Positions 1 through 11,696 are shown, counted from the first letter of the stretch. The stretch is 64,000 bases of DNA from Gari tellinella (GCA_922989275.2 OV277864.1:7316001-7380000), one strand, 5' to 3'. Notes: generated from the letters alone by a model not told the origin. Program-made: numbers and translations.

Positions 1-145
1 GCGTCTGATCAGGCTCCAAACTGTTTACCACCAAGATAATCATGAATTATCAGAATTGTCTAAAACATGCACTTTTCTACGTTTTAGTGTTTTGCGTTTG
101 CGTTTCGTTTCGTTTAAACGGGGAAGAATAACGTATTCTCCACTG
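1..145 (+). mobile_element. Family A MITE, cut by window edge
   Basis: Right half of a family A element: one arm of the H1 palindrome, then the GTTTAAACGG block, ending TTCTCCACTG followed by TA. The left half lies outside the window. Confidence 0.85.
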
Positions 146-325
146 TAGATCTATGTTGTAATCAGCTGTTTTCTTCTTTATACAGGATATAATACTCAGG
201 ATAGAATATTCAACTTCGAATGGCACAACGCAACTTCACACACAGACGAGACACTGTATAATTATATGACGTCTGATAAGGATCAAAACTGTTCGACATC
301 GGTATCAATACATGTGTATATCTTA

Positions 326-572
326 CAGTGGAGAAACTGTTATTCTTTCCCAATAAAACGCGTTTACGCTAAAACTATTATTTCTATTGCAAACAGTTTG
401 GATCCAAATCAGACGCCGGGTAACCTGGCGTCTGATCAGGCTCCAAACTGATTGCCACCAAGATAAACATGAATTATCAGAATTGTCCAAAAGTTGTTCT
501 TTTCTACGTTTTAGTGCTTTGCGTTTGCGTACGTTTGCGTTTAAACGGGAAAGAATAACAGATTCTCCACTG
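326..572 (+). mobile_element. Family A MITE, full length
   Basis: Starts CAGTGGAGAA after TA and ends TTCTCCACTG before TA. The centre is an H1 palindrome (GATCAGACGCC type). TA duplication and CAGTG ends suggest a pogo/Tc1-mariner-like non-autonomous element. Short open frames over it are palindrome translations. Confidence 0.9.
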
Positions 573-888
573 TATGTGAAAGTATCCTAAATCTAACTTG
601 AAACAATATCACCGTATACAGTATCAACTTAGCCGATATTTGGACGGTGGAATATTTAAAGCAGATATGAGAGTTTGGCATTGTAAGATTAAAGAACTAA
701 GAGCAATGAAGTCAAGTTTCTTATTATACATGTAATTATATATCTTATTATCGGACATTTGTTCCTGATTTGGGTTTAAAGTTGTCTTAAATTGTCCAGT
801 ACTCTAACATTTATCCTGTAGTTCACCATTCCTTGTCAATGATTCTATTTTCAGATAGAGTTTCGAACGTCGTGTAGTTCGAGGAAAC
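573..888. other. No gene or repeat recognised
   Basis: AT-rich unique-looking sequence with no long open frame, hairpin or tandem repeat that I can see. Confidence 0.4.
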
Positions 889-1066
889 CGTTACCCTTTA
901 CCTGCTGATCACGACTTACATGTAACTGTTCTTTTGCGAACAGTTTTAATCCAATATGTACACTCTATGTCTTTCGTTTTTTAATAGCAAAATGTATAAA
1001 ACTAAATTTAATAAGTTTAGACAGCAATTTGAAAGCAGAAGATATAACAGCAGGATAAGGGTGAAT
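889..1066. mobile_element. Family F MITE relic
   Basis: Begins with a CCCTTTACCTGC-like end and finishes with the family F right-end phrase (AAAGCAGAAGATATAACAG, then AGGATAAGGGT). The H1 palindrome between them is decayed to an AACAGTTTTAATCC-like remnant. Confidence 0.5.
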
Positions 1067-1351
1067 AAGAATGCTACATATACTGAATATTGATCAGAAC
1101 CCGTTGAACTTTATTTCATACCTCAAAAACAAAGACACATATTTTGCAGTGAAAACTGAATCGATTATTCATTAGAAACTACTGTAGTAAAACGGAAATT
1201 TTAGTAGAGCTTGCGTAATTATTATACACGCAAATACAATGTATGTAACCACAAAAAACGAATAAAGAAGGTGCAAACATAGCTAGTAGTTAAAACTGCT
1301 ATTTTGCTACTGGTTTTTTGGTACACATATAGAAACAGTTTATATTGTATA

Positions 1352-1890
1352 TATTGACGAAAAACTGTTTATTTCCCTATAAACGCGTTTGTGCTAAAGC
1401 AATTACATCCGGTGCAAACAGTAAAGCACTTTATCAGACGCCGGGAAACCGACTGTTCCATTAGGCTCAAGACCGATTGCTACAGTGGAGAAAACGTTAT
1501 TCTTTCCCATTTAAATGCGAAAGAAACGCAAATGCAATGTAATAAATGCACAAAATAACAACATTTTGACAACTCTGACTTTTCATTGTTATTCGAGTGG
1601 CAAACAGTTTGGAGCCAGATCAGACACCGGGTTACCCGGCGTCTGATCTGGCTCTAAACTGTTTGCATTGGAAATAATATTTTTAGTATAAACGCCTTTA
1701 TTGGGATATAATAACGTCTTCTTCGCTGTATTCAGATTAAAATGTTTTCAACAGTCACCACGTGTTTTTGTTATCTAATTTTTCTTTTTTTCTTTCTTGG
1801 TTGTTTTTTGCATGTGTGTTTCAGTTGCGTTTAGATTTGTTTCATTTACAGGTCTTATTTAGTTTTTGAACTACTCCCCTTATCTTGAGT
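1352..1890 (+). mobile_element. Old family A copy interrupted by a younger A
   Basis: The left part (1352-1480) carries the CCCTATAAACGCG block and half of H1, stopping at a TA where a full A element (1483-1728) sits. After that element and its TA, sequence like the family A right half (CAGATTAAAATG onward) resumes but is decayed. The right limit is approximate. Confidence 0.55.
1483..1728 (-). mobile_element. Family A MITE nested in another A
   Basis: 246 bp, TA on both sides, ends CAGTGGAGAA and a diverged TTCTTCGCTG. The central H1 palindrome is intact with an ACCGGGTTACCCGG-like centre. Confidence 0.85.
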
Positions 1891-2018
1891 CCTGGTATAA
1901 ATAATAGGGTCTTCTCCGCTGTAGAGACAGTTTATATTATATACACTTTTAATGTGAACATCATACTCCACTGGCGAATCTGTAATAGAACAGTGTGAAA
2001 CTTACAACTGAGTAAATA

Positions 2019-2368
2019 CAGTGAAACCCCTCTAAACCGGACATGTGTGAGGACAACAAAAATGTCCGGTTTAGAGGGGTTTCCGGTTTAAAGGGGTTTT
2101 GACTTGTTTCTAGTATGAAATATAGCTGACCACTTAAAGCAGGTTGAAAGTAAAGCAGAATGCGCCTTAAGGCGCATTCTGCTTTACTTTCAAACTGCTT
2201 TAAGCTATCATCTGCTGGATTTACAAACTATTTTCTTCAGTGTAATAATAAACCAAAGACGTAAAAAGGCCTATTTATGAAAGAAGGGTTGGAAACGGGA
2301 CCAAAATTTTTGTCCAGTTTAGAGAGAATTCCGGTATTTAGAGGACCCGGTTTAGAGGGGTTTCACTG
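2019..2368. mobile_element. Family Q MITE carrying an H2 palindrome
   Basis: 350-bp element with near-identical inverted ends (CAGTGAAACCCCTCTAAACC) flanked by TA. The TIR phrase is repeated inside at 2065-2100. The centre (about 2133-2213) is a long H2 hairpin around GCGCCTTAAGGCGC, the same palindrome found in TTAA-flanked family C and hAT-like family R. Pogo-like by its ends; no transposase. Confidence 0.85.
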
Positions 2369-2596
2369 TAATTATTTTCAACAGTTATTATCCCTCTAGT
2401 TAGGGTCAGGGATGTTTCACTTTACTGCCTTATCCCGAATGCAAAAGATATTTGCATAATAATGATCAATCCATTTTCTATCTGCTTGGTGTTCTCGTTT
2501 AATTTAGTTTAAATGGGGAATAGAAACGTATTCTCCATACAGTGTACACTTATTAATATGTTCTTGTGCATTGACGTGTTCATAACCGTTTACATT

Positions 2597-2841
2597 TGTT
2601 GAGAATCTGCTATTCTTTCCCGTTTAAACGCAAACGTACGCAAATGCAAAGCGCTAAAACGTAGAAAATAACAACTTTTGGGCAATTCTGTTATTTCATG
2701 TTTATCTTGGTGGCAAACAGTTTGGAGCCTGATCAGACGCCGGGTTACCCGGCGTCTGATCTGGCTCCAAACTGTTTGCACTGCAAATAATAGTTTTAGC
2801 GTAAACGCGTTTATTGGGAAAGAATAACGATTTCTCCACTA
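2597..2841 (-). mobile_element. Family A MITE
   Basis: Left end degenerate (TTGTTGAGAATCTGC), right end TTTCTCCACT followed by ATA. Perfect H1 palindrome in the centre with GGGTTACCC loop. Confidence 0.85.
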
Positions 2842-2954
2842 TATATTTAGCCTTGAAAGCTTGTTGACTGCAACAGTTCTCAATGTTTCTTACTAGTCTG
2901 TCATAAATAGCAGTGGTTAAGGGGTAATGCTGTACTATCAAACATTTTGTTGCT

Positions 2955-3110
2955 ATAACAAACCCGGCGTCTGATAAAGCTCCGAACTTTTTCCCACCCA
3001 ACTAGCTATATCTCAAAATTTGTAAAACCTTGTAATGTTTTATATTCTAGTTGCATTGTGTTTGCGATAAATTTCATGTAAACGGAAATAACAATTCTTT
3101 TCAACTCTAG
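2955..3110 (+). mobile_element. Family A relic
   Basis: Right-half phrases of family A in order: CCGGCGTCTGATAAAGCTCC, then a degenerate GTGTTTGCGATAAATTTC block, then AACGGAAATAACA. The left half is missing. Confidence 0.5.
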
Positions 3111-4196
3111 CCTTACATCAGAATGCTAAACAGTTTTGATTCATGTTAGACGTCGAATTTCTCAACGTCTTTTCTGTTTCCGCAATATTTGCAACAATAA
3201 TCACAGCCTCTTCGTATAGTAGGGATAATGACTATAATCTGTCGTCTCAGATCGTAAAGTTCCTATGGTTGTGCAAATCAATTTGGCACATTCCATTGTC
3301 CCTGGTCCCCAAGGTTATAAAGCTTTTAGGTGAGTCTGATATCGTTCTCAAACATTTGATCGGTCAGATATGAGCTTTTGCTGAGTCAGTATGCGTTATT
3401 TCTAAATCCTTAATTGGCAAACTACTCTTTATTTTCAAAATTGTCATCTTTATTTGTATATTTGTAACCAACTACAAGCAGTTTTTGAGAAGTGTGATAA
3501 TTAAACGCTAGGCACTATACACTCAAAATGATCCATTAGGAGATGGCTATTTTGACGCATTTTTGCTTAACATCCCATAAATGCGACATATACAAAAAGT
3601 TTAGACTCAGATCAGACGCCGCATTATGCGGCGTACATGTATGATCTGAGCTTGTCGTTTGCTAACAGAAATTTGTATAAACAATACAATGAAATGAAAT
3701 GAATTAAATGAAATAAACATTCATCCAAGAAATGAACACGGACTACTCCAATTTGTATAAATTGGTATAATTGTCCTAGCTTAAGAAACCACGTGCCTTC
3801 AAATATCCCTTTTCCTCCTTACTTGTCGGTGCTTGAGAGAAACTAATTGTAAATATGACCAGTTCGCAGTGTGGATCTTGGATGACAAACATTCCAAATA
3901 TGGAAAGCAATATAAGTAACGCCAATTTGTTTTCCAGTATCAAAGCGACAGAACATTAGAACATGAGATAGCTTCAAGTCAAGGTGAGCAACTTGAGAAG
4001 TAACGCAATTAATTCGGTGGTATTGATTTGTCAAGATACATCTCCTCATTTATTATATACAGCACGCGCTGCTTATCCCTGTTTGCACAGAAAATATATC
4101 GCTCAAACAAATCTATGTACATGTTATATCCAATATATTAAACTCCGATTCTATTAGATAAAATCTAGCTGCATTATGTATGCCATATTTGACTCA
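3111..4196. other. No gene; one decayed H1 hairpin
   Basis: About 1.1 kb without a credible gene. At 3596-3660 there is a family B-type H1 palindrome (CAGATCAGACGCCGCATTATGC and its complement) with a short insertion on one arm. Short open frames here have no recognisable motif. Confidence 0.45.
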
Positions 4197-4400
4197 TTTA
4201 CCCTCCCTCCCCCAACTTCAAATGCAGAATTCCATTACTCAGAAAAAAGGGTTGCTTTAAACAACATGTTTTAAAGTGACAAATAGTTCGGACCCGACCA
4301 TAACGCTCTTGCATGAGCACTCTGGTTTGGGTCTACATTGTTTGCATAGGACAAAATTAATGTACTGCACTGTTCGTATAGGGCAAGTGTCTTTTAAAAT
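4197..4400. mobile_element. Family G MITE
   Basis: Left end CCCTCCCTCCCCCAAC, then CTTCAAATGCAGAATTCCA, then a decayed palindrome around GCTCTTGCATGAGCA with GGTCTACATTGTTTGCATAGG after it, as in the copies at 40.3 and 47.3 kb. Confidence 0.6.
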
Positions 4401-4484
4401 GTCTAATAATTTATTTTGCCTTAAAATCATTTTGGATAGTTGATGCTGTAACAGGCTGATCTGCTGAAGGTTTTTGGTCACAAC

Positions 4485-4620
4485 CGGTATTTCTATTGCA
4501 AACAGTTTGGAGCCTGATGAGCAATCGGGTTACCTGGCATATGATCTGACTCCAAACTGTTTGCAATAGAATCAACAGTTTTAACACAAACCTCTGCATA
4601 TTAAACTGTTATAATATCGT
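4485..4620 (-). mobile_element. Family A fragment with H1 hairpin
   Basis: Hairpin with CAAACAGTTTGGAGCCTGAT on one arm and its near-complement on the other, then GTTTTAACACAAACC as in the reverse family A right part. Both outer ends are lost. Confidence 0.6.
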
Positions 4621-4780
4621 CGGTTTCATATACTTCTGCAATTATTAGAATTTGCCATTATGGAAAAAGCCAAGTACAAGTTTGCGCCAGTCAAACAGCT
4701 TTGATCTTAAACTGACGCCTACGCCTCTCTTATCCCACTAAATGTGATACAACGACAAACACAAACAAACAACATTCTAA

Positions 4781-4990
4781 CCCTTTCGCTTAACATCACT
4801 AACATGTACAACTATTTTGGACCCTGACCAGACAGACGCTGCGTAACGCGCACTTAAATACCTTTTCACAGTTCTAAAATTCAAAATGTTATCAATAAAA
4901 GCAGACGAAAATTTTAACCAGACAATATCACGGATATTACTGTGCTATACGGATTATTATACCATACTGAAAATGAAAGGATTATAATTT
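4781..4990. mobile_element. Family F relic
   Basis: Starts ACCCTTTCGCTTAACATC, has a partial H1 arm (GACCAGACAGACGCTGCG) and the right-end phrase AAAGCAGACGAAAATTTTAA. The second palindrome arm is mostly gone. Confidence 0.55.
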
Positions 4991-5310
4991 CACGTAGATT
5001 AAACCAAGTGGAAGCGTCTTTTTCAACCCCGTGAAGATACAAGAGAAACTAGTATTGTACTGAATCATACCGCAATGTTTTTCCTATTGGATAAGAGTCA
5101 GGGAATTTCATATGTTTCGTTATCTGAAACTGCGCTAACAGTAACTTTCCTTGCAACGTCGTCCGAATATGAATTGTTACTGTTTTGTACTCGTCCAATA
5201 CAATTCAGTATTGTACTCAATGCTCTTAAGTAATCCCATAATAAGAGCTAGAAAATAAAACACGCACATACATGTATTAGAACATTAAACTCATGGCAAT
5301 AAAATCAAAT

Positions 5311-6648
5311 GCCGGTATGAACATAGGCATTCGGCCCGTAGGCTATGACACTACCCCCAGCTGCTACCCCCCCCCCTCCACCACCACCAAACGTGGATAA
5401 AATACCCTAAAATCTATCCATACATTCAATAATCATCATAAAAGAACATTTCCTGAAGTTTCATGAAATTTTAAAAAAAATATTGTTTTTTGCTAATTTA
5501 TAAGTAAAATAATAAAGAAAGGCTGCCATGAAAAAGTGCCTTGCAGAAGCAACCCTCAAGTTCCCAACCCTGTCATTTTGTCAAATCTTGGACGATCTGG
5601 ATAAATGATGGCTCATTGTTTACAGCAAACAGTTTTCTTTGACGATAATTGGTAAACTATTCAAAGCAGTCGGCGAACACGCGCATGGCGACTCGAAAAG
5701 TAGGGATACCCCTTATACAGAAACATTCGTCCACGCGACATTTTCCCAAACAAACGAGTGGTTGCCCAGTCAAACTATTATCATTCTAGCGAAACCGAGA
5801 ACCAGTTTCAAAGCAGGAAATGACGCAAAAGTCAAGCGCCTCAATTGGTCGTATTCGAATCAGGACAACTATCGCGTTAGTTGGAATAGTTGTCAACAAG
5901 TTCTATTTGAATCACCACTTGATGTTTTCCGTTGACAAAATGTTGTCAAACCATCAAATCTTTGACCACAATTTATATTCGAGTCGGCTCAAAATCGTTG
6001 TCATCAGTAAATATTCGCGCATTTGCTCCGCCCAGTGTTCGTTGACAACAAACTCGATGATTCGAATAAGACCAATGATCATATCCGTTTTTCAACCGAA
6101 ACTTGAAAACGAAAGTTATCTAGAAATTTATTTCGTAACAGAAAATGCTCATTTACCGATAATTCAAAAGGTATTTATTATATATTTCATTTTCTATTCA
6201 TTACCCGTACCATGGTGTAATGCATGGTCCCAAATGCACTTGTTAATCGCTGTATGACGAACAAGTCCAAAAATTAAGGTGGACGAATGACTCCGTATAA
6301 GGTGCCTATCGAACTTTTTATTTCTGCACTTGTGCTCGTATCTTGCTTGGGCTGTGAGCTAATTTTCTTTGAACAGAACTGTTAAATGTAAATAATAGGC
6401 CACCATTTGTCAAAATCGGCCCAGGAATGACAGAATGACAAGGTTGGGGAGTTGATGGCCCTGAATTCACATCCACCTTTTCGTTGTATACATACATGAT
6501 ACGAAATTTTTTTTTAAACTTCTTGAAACATTTGTATGTTTGTTGAACATATGGATGTATTTTGACTCATTTTGACAGATGTATGGGGGTAGAAGCTGGG
6601 GGGTCATAGCTTACGCGCCGAAAACCTGTGGGTATGAATGAAGAAGAA
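5311..6648. mobile_element. 1.3 kb long inverted-repeat (foldback) element
   Basis: Both outer segments, about 300 bp each, are imperfect inverted copies. Left 5311-5640 holds GGCTATGACACTACCCCCAG and CCAACCCTGTCATTTTGTC; right 6345-6648 holds CTGGGGGGTCATAGC and GACAGAATGACAAGGTTGGG. No transposase-like frame. The middle holds the smaller element at 5698-6312. A target duplication is not clear. Confidence 0.65.
5698..6312. mobile_element. Nested 0.6 kb TIR element
   Basis: Ends are inverted copies: CTTATACAGAAACATTCGTC on the left, GACGAATGACTCCGTATAAG on the right. A second inner inverted pair is AATTGGTCGTATTCGAATCA (about 5842) with GATTCGAATAAGACCAATG (about 6060). Two overlapping 98- and 145-codon frames have no recognisable motif, so I treat it as non-coding. 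Confidence 0.6.
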
Positions 6649-6873
6649 TTTTGAACTTTGACAGTCATGACAGAGCTACACCCTATACGTTTCAAGTTAA
6701 ATCATATAACATCTCTAAGCACGTACACGTGTAAATGATGTTTTAAATAGTTCATGCCATATTATGAAGTAAAGATAACACTATTCTTAAAAGAGAATTA
6801 ATACAGTATATTACTATAACAATGCTATTTTTTATTATTCGAACTCTATGGACCTTTATCAAAGAAACTCATA

Positions 6874-7109
6874 CAGTGGAGAAAACGTTATTCTTTCCCA
6901 ATAAAAGCGTTTACGCTAAAACTATTATTTCTATTGCAAACAGTTTGGAGCCAGATCAGACCCGGCGTCTAATCAGGCTCCAAACTGTATGTCACAAAGA
7001 TAAACATGAATTATCAGAATTGTCAAAAAGTTGCACTTTTCTACGTTTTAGTGTTTTGCGTTTGCGTTTCGTTTCGTTTAAACGGGAAAGAATAACGTTT
7101 TCTCCACTG
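6874..7109 (+). mobile_element. Family A MITE
   Basis: TA-flanked. Both ends carry the AAACGTTATTCTTTCCC version of the TIR, so the variant is matched end to end. H1 has lost a few bases at its centre (CAGACCCGGCGTC). Confidence 0.9.
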
Positions 7110-7563
7110 TATCAAAATACACACCATGTAGGATGCCTAAGTGCATGAAACAAACAATTGACGCGTATTTGAACATGGTTTACTTTGATAGCCAACAAAT
7201 AATAGAAAAGGGCAATTTCATATTGTTAAAGTACATTTTCGTCAGATTGCACTTTGGTAAATTCAGATCTTTGTCAAACGCTTTCGACAGCGTGTTGATC
7301 GATATCTGGTCTAGATGTTTGGCTATGTAAATGAAATTGTCATTGACAGTGAAGGATATAAGGGTTTTCTACATTTACAAGAAAGCCCTCATATCATAAC
7401 TAATGTATTTCGAAACATCTCCATTATTTTCTCCTATGTCTTTAATAATATTAAATGACAATCCTCGAACCTCGAGGATATCATTAAGTTTGTGTCGAGA
7501 ACGTGACAAAATTACAAACATGGTGGTATGTTTCTGATATAACCTGGTATTTCCGAAATTATA
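7110..7563. other. No gene; short hairpin
   Basis: Nothing coding that I can support. About 7350-7398 folds on itself (ATAAGGGTTTTC with GAAAGCCCTCATAT). Confidence 0.4.
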
Positions 7564-7801
7564 CAGTACAGAAGACGAAACTACTTTTCGCTCAAAGAAA
7601 GGCAATGCAACTAAAAATTATAAATATGCACCATTTTACACGGTTGACGACTTGCGCAGTGATAGTAATTGCAAAAAGATCGGAGCCTGGTCAGACGCCG
7701 AGTAACACGGTATCTGACTATATTCCAAAATGTTTGCAATGGACTTGAAGGTTTAGCATAAACACTTTCTTTTATTATGAAAAAAAACTTCTTCTCCACT
7801 A
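7564..7801 (-). mobile_element. Family A MITE, diverged
   Basis: Left CAGTACAGAAGACG, right CTTCTCCACTATA, TA at both sides. H1 arms are diverged (GATCGGAGCCTGGTCAGACG). Confidence 0.7.
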
Positions 7802-7856
7802 TATCAGGATTTCTTAATGGCTTAAGGCATTTCTCTACAAATAGTGTTAAGTACTA

Positions 7857-8099
7857 CAGTGGCGAAGATTCTATTTTTTCCCGATACACGCCTTTGCTTT
7901 GAAGCAATATTTCCTTTTGCAAACAGTTTTGAACCAGCTCAAACACTAGGTTACCCGGCGTCAGATCATGTTAAAACTGTTTGCCACTGAGATAATTGTT
8001 AACCTTCAAACATTTCAAACTGTTGTTATTTGCTTCATCATAAGCATTGCGTATGCGTTAAAAGTTTTATTTAAACGGGACAAATATATGTCTCCACTG
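7857..8099 (+). mobile_element. Family A MITE, diverged
   Basis: CAGTGGCGAAGATTC to GTCTCCACTG, TA at both ends. The H1 palindrome is recognisable but imperfect (GAACCAGCTCAAACAC / GTCAGATCATG). Confidence 0.75.
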
Positions 8100-8179
8100 T
8101 ATATGAAACTACTTGTACGCCCGCTTTTCGATGGCAAATTGAGATCTATACCTTTGCTCCTATCTGTAATTTATTTGTA

Positions 8180-8412
8180 CATTGGAGAACACGTTTTTCC
8201 CCTTTAAATGCGTTTACGCTAACATTATTATTTCCGGTGCAAACAGTTTGGAGCCAGATCAGTCACCGGCATTCCCTGCGTCTTATCAGCTTCCAAAGTG
8301 TTACATGTACCCACTCAGATTGAACTTAGAAGTACCGAAACCTTGCCACTTTCTCTATTTTGTTGCATTATGTTGCCGTTATGTTTGCATTTAAAACGGG
8401 AAAGACTAACGT
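8180..8412 (+). mobile_element. Family A MITE, right end worn
   Basis: CATTGGAGAACACG start, TTTAAATGCGTTTACGCT, diverged H1 (GGAGCCAGATCAGTCACCGG), then AAAACGGGAAAGACTAACG. The final CTCCACTG is lost. Confidence 0.7.
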
Positions 8413-8475
8413 AGTATGTGTTGTATGCGCCTACAACAATATTTTACGCATAACAATAGTCGTCTGCAACTGTTT

Positions 8476-8706
8476 TTAACCCATTTATACCCAGTGGATT
8501 CTTCCATGTTTAAATATTGGATTAGTCAATTTTTTATCAAAGGGATGTCTGGTCAAAATTTTCATTTTCATTTTGTTTTATATTGAAATTCCTATCAGGA
8601 AACAGTGTAGACTCTGATCAGACGCCGCATAATGCGGCGTCTGATCAGAGTGTACACTGTTTGCATATGTCCAAGATATATGGGATCGTGGGCACAAATT
8701 GGTTAA
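8476..8706 (+). mobile_element. Family B MITE (TTAA, piggyBac-like)
   Basis: TTAACCCATTTATACCC at the left and GGGCACAAATTGGTTAA at the right give TTAA duplications with CCC-starting inverted ends, as in piggyBac-type elements. The centre is an H1 palindrome, AGACTCTGATCAGACGCCGC with its complement. Close copies at 12408 and 46956. Confidence 0.85.
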
Positions 8707-8830
8707 ATTTTAATTTCAGCTTAAGAAATCATAACATTGTTCGTATCTTTGCCAGACTCCACCTTTCTGCCTTTTCCAATTTTATCTCGGCATTTCTCTT
8801 GTTTGAAGGGATTTTAAGGGAATCTAAAAT

Positions 8831-9744
8831 TTAAACTAACGGTATTTGTGTTCTGTGTGTAATCAGCGCGACCAAACCGCGTGGTATGTGACGTAAGTAT
8901 TTAGGTACTACTGACAACCGAATTATCAGCAAAAACCCTCGACTCCGAACTTTGGTCGACTGTTAGTATTTTTATTTCAAATTGATTTTAACGAAACATA
9001 GCCTATGCTAAGGAGAAAAATGAGTTATTTCCAACGGTGTCAATGGATTTGTCACAAGATTTATACCGTTTGTCTGAAAAAGGGGTAAAGAAAATACAGT
9101 GCTATGACGACAAGTTGTGCTCCTAAATACTGCCAAGAGGCAAACTTTTAGTTTAGAGGACGATATGCGTGGATTAAATTGACCTATGATTGCCGGAATC
9201 CCCGGTTATGATAATTAAATGTAGTAACCAAGTGCATTTATTTATTGGCAATACTTAGGAGTAGCTTGGTAATACTGTATGTTACATTTTCTGGACATTT
9301 GTCCCGTTTCAGGCAAAAGATTTTCATCTTGTTACAAATCAATAGACATCATTGTAACGAACCCATCCCCCCTTTAGCATATGCTATATGCTATACTCAT
9401 ATTTAAATGTTGAAACGTGACTTAGCCAGGTTTTATCGTTGAAAAGGGGTATTTTCGACTTAATCATAATTCAACTTATGGAATACTGATAAGATCGCTT
9501 TAAGTGAGTTTGATGTATCGAGTTTCGACAGTACAAATTTCTTTATAGTTTATGTGAGAAATCATGTTTAATATCAGTTATAATCTACTAATCCCCTTCT
9601 CAGTCATTAAGTCGCATGCATTAAACCGTTGCCAAAACAATTTGTTCAAAATATTTATATGCCATTTTATGTGAAGTGTGATCTAGATCAAAATTGTTCA
9701 CTATGTCGTCTAGTTGCCAATTCCGGTAACAGGGTTAAAATCCA
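8831..9744. other. No gene or repeat recognised
   Basis: About 0.9 kb of AT-rich sequence without a long frame or clear repeat. Confidence 0.4.
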
Positions 9745-9962
9745 AAATGCAAAGAAGATGTTTTTTTCCCAGTTAACGCGTATGTGTGGAAACACTTTTT
9801 AATCAGTTTGGAACCTGATCAGACGCCGGGTAAACCAGTCTCTGATCAGTCTCAAAATGGTTTGCCGCTCAGAAAGTGCATTTCAGAATTGCCACCTTCT
9901 GCATTCTATTCCATTGCGTTTGCGTTTAAATGGGAAATTAACACTACGTCTTCTTAACTGTA
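9745..9962 (+). mobile_element. Family A MITE, diverged
   Basis: Starts near GCAAAGAAGATG, has CCCAGTTAACGCG, a good H1 left arm (GAACCTGATCAGACGCCGGG) and ends CGTCTTCTTAACTGTA. Confidence 0.7.
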
Positions 9963-10308
9963 ATACAAATCCATAAGTGAGTAAACTCCTCCTGATTTAG
10001 TACAACCAAGTGCAGTAAAATACCAAACTGGAAATAATGGTTTTGATAAAAAAAAAACTGCTCCCATCTGAATAAAAAAAAATCTGCACAGTACAGCTTT
10101 TCATTTTTATTAAGGAAGGAAGTTTAACCCAGTGCTAATAATTTCTAAGATCACATTTTACAACACATCTCCCGATATTTGGTTCAGTACTTCTAACTGG
10201 CAGCTACTTGTCATAAGAGGGATCTGCATAATATAATATTGACTTCCTTAGCCTTAGGCATCATGCACCGAATCGTTTTTGTTCTGGTGCATGTATGTAG
10301 CAAACCTT
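9963..10308. other. No gene recognised
   Basis: AT-rich spacer with poly-A runs (10049-10057, 10075-10082). Nothing coding seen. Confidence 0.4.
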
Positions 10309-10507
10309 TTAACCCCTTTACCACATTACCTCGTGGTTTTGATCCTGATCGGACTCTGTGTAGTAACGCGGCGTCTGATCAGGTGAAAATCCTTTGATGC
10401 TCATTACGATATTTCTTTTATCAATTTACTTAACGACTAAATCTTATAACTGAAAGCTGCCGACAATTGTCTGAAACGTATGCAGTCGTTGCAGTGAATG
10501 GGGTTAA
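10309..10507. mobile_element. Family F MITE
   Basis: TTAACCCCTTTACC at the left and GCAGTGAATGGGGTTAA at the right. The H1 palindrome is present with a lengthened centre (GTGTAGTAACGCGGCGTCTG). TTAA at both ends. Confidence 0.7.
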
Positions 10508-10719
10508 GATACGCGAAACAAATTTCGCAGATGTTGTAAATTATTTGTTTGCTTTTTTTGCTTCTATTCTATACTAATGCCATTTTCTAATCGAATCATA
10601 TATCTGCAAATGTAGAACAAAAAGACACAAAATAAGATTAAATCAGGATAATTCAGGGAGATTATATTTGTTCAGTCCTCAATTGAACCAAAACACAATT
10701 TAGTATTGGTTTCATGATG

Positions 10720-11323
10720 CAGTTGAGAAAACGTTATGCTTTCCCAATATATGCATGTGTGCTAAAACCATTATTTCCTTTGCAAACAGTTATGAGCCAG
10801 AACAGCCGCATGGTAGCCCGGAAACTGTTCAGGCTCCAAACTGATTGCCGTCCACATAAAAATTATAGTAAAATGTTTTCCAAAATTGGTTCTTTTCATC
10901 ATTTTATCACATTGTGCTTAGGTAACCCTATCTACAACGACCCTCCCAACAATGGCTTCCTCCTTACAAGACCCTAATTGTTGTTCCCTAAACGAAACAA
11001 ATATATTTCTAACGCTTTCACTGCTTCAATATCGTCATCTTCAAAACTATCTTCTGCTTTTTTTCTAAAAGTAACATATAAGTGGAGATTTTGATAGAAT
11101 AGATATAATGACAATTGACAAATAGTTTGAATCCAGATCAGACACTGCGTTACGCGACTTCTGATCTGGATTCAAGCTGTTTCCCAATGTAAGCTATTTT
11201 TATTTTCCACTCTCTATACGACTCCTCCGAACAGCACACACAATTTGTGTCTCCCAGTGGGTGTCGTTGTAGAGATGGAGAATTGTAGTTTCATTTAAAC
11301 CGGAAAGAATAACGTCTTCACCG
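10720..11323 (+). mobile_element. Family A copy split by a family E element
   Basis: Left part 10720-10922 has CAGTTGAGAAAACGTTATGC, the AATATATGCATG block and a diverged H1. Family E occupies 10925-11284. The A sequence resumes at 11287 with TTTCATTTAAACCGGAAAG and ends CGTCTTCACCG-TA. Confidence 0.75.
10925..11284 (-). mobile_element. Family E MITE inserted at TA
   Basis: Reverse copy: CTATCTACAACGACCCTCCC at the left, GTGTCGTTGTAGAGATGGAG at the right, TA on both sides. Contains an H1-type palindrome (GAATCCAGATCAGACACTGC and complement) and the CAGTGGGTGTCGTTGTAG end. Confidence 0.75.
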
Positions 11324-11496
11324 TATCGCAAAATATAATTTATCTTGCAATGCAATATTCAGCTCATTTGAAACTTCATTATTTCTTTTCAAGCACAATA
11401 ACTACATTGACACTATACACATGTAACAGGATAAGCCAATCCATCTAAAACATGTATTTTGCATGCCTAATGAAGTTTGGTTCTTCCGTAGGAGTA

Positions 11497-11696
11497 CAGT
11501 AAACCTCTCTATGACGACCATTTAACTGAGTTAATCATTTGGTGTTTACGACAGGTGACAGATTAAAGCAAGGTGACAGTAAAATAGAAACTATTTTAGG
11601 ATTTCTGTTTTATTGTCACCTTGCTTTAAGTTGGCATCTTTCTTTTATACAGTAATAAGCCTTCCTTTAAGTAGTCGTAATAGAGAGGCTTTACTG
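11497..11696. mobile_element. Family D MITE
   Basis: 200 bp, TA-flanked, ends CAGTAAACCTCTCTATGACG and AGAGAGGCTTTACTG. The centre is an H2-like palindrome built on TTAAAGCAAGGTGACAGTAA, the D version of the family C hairpin. Pogo-like ends; no coding capacity. Confidence 0.85.

Noticed and set aside
2590..2781. Recurring open frame reading MQTVWSQIRRRVTRRLIRLQ, seen in many places
   Set aside because: It is the translation of the family A H1 palindrome; it recurs wherever that MITE lies, in both orientations, with no gene signals.
5639..6257. 98- and 145-codon overlapping frames
   Set aside because: They lie within nested inverted repeats, share no motif with a known family and have no splice or promoter context.
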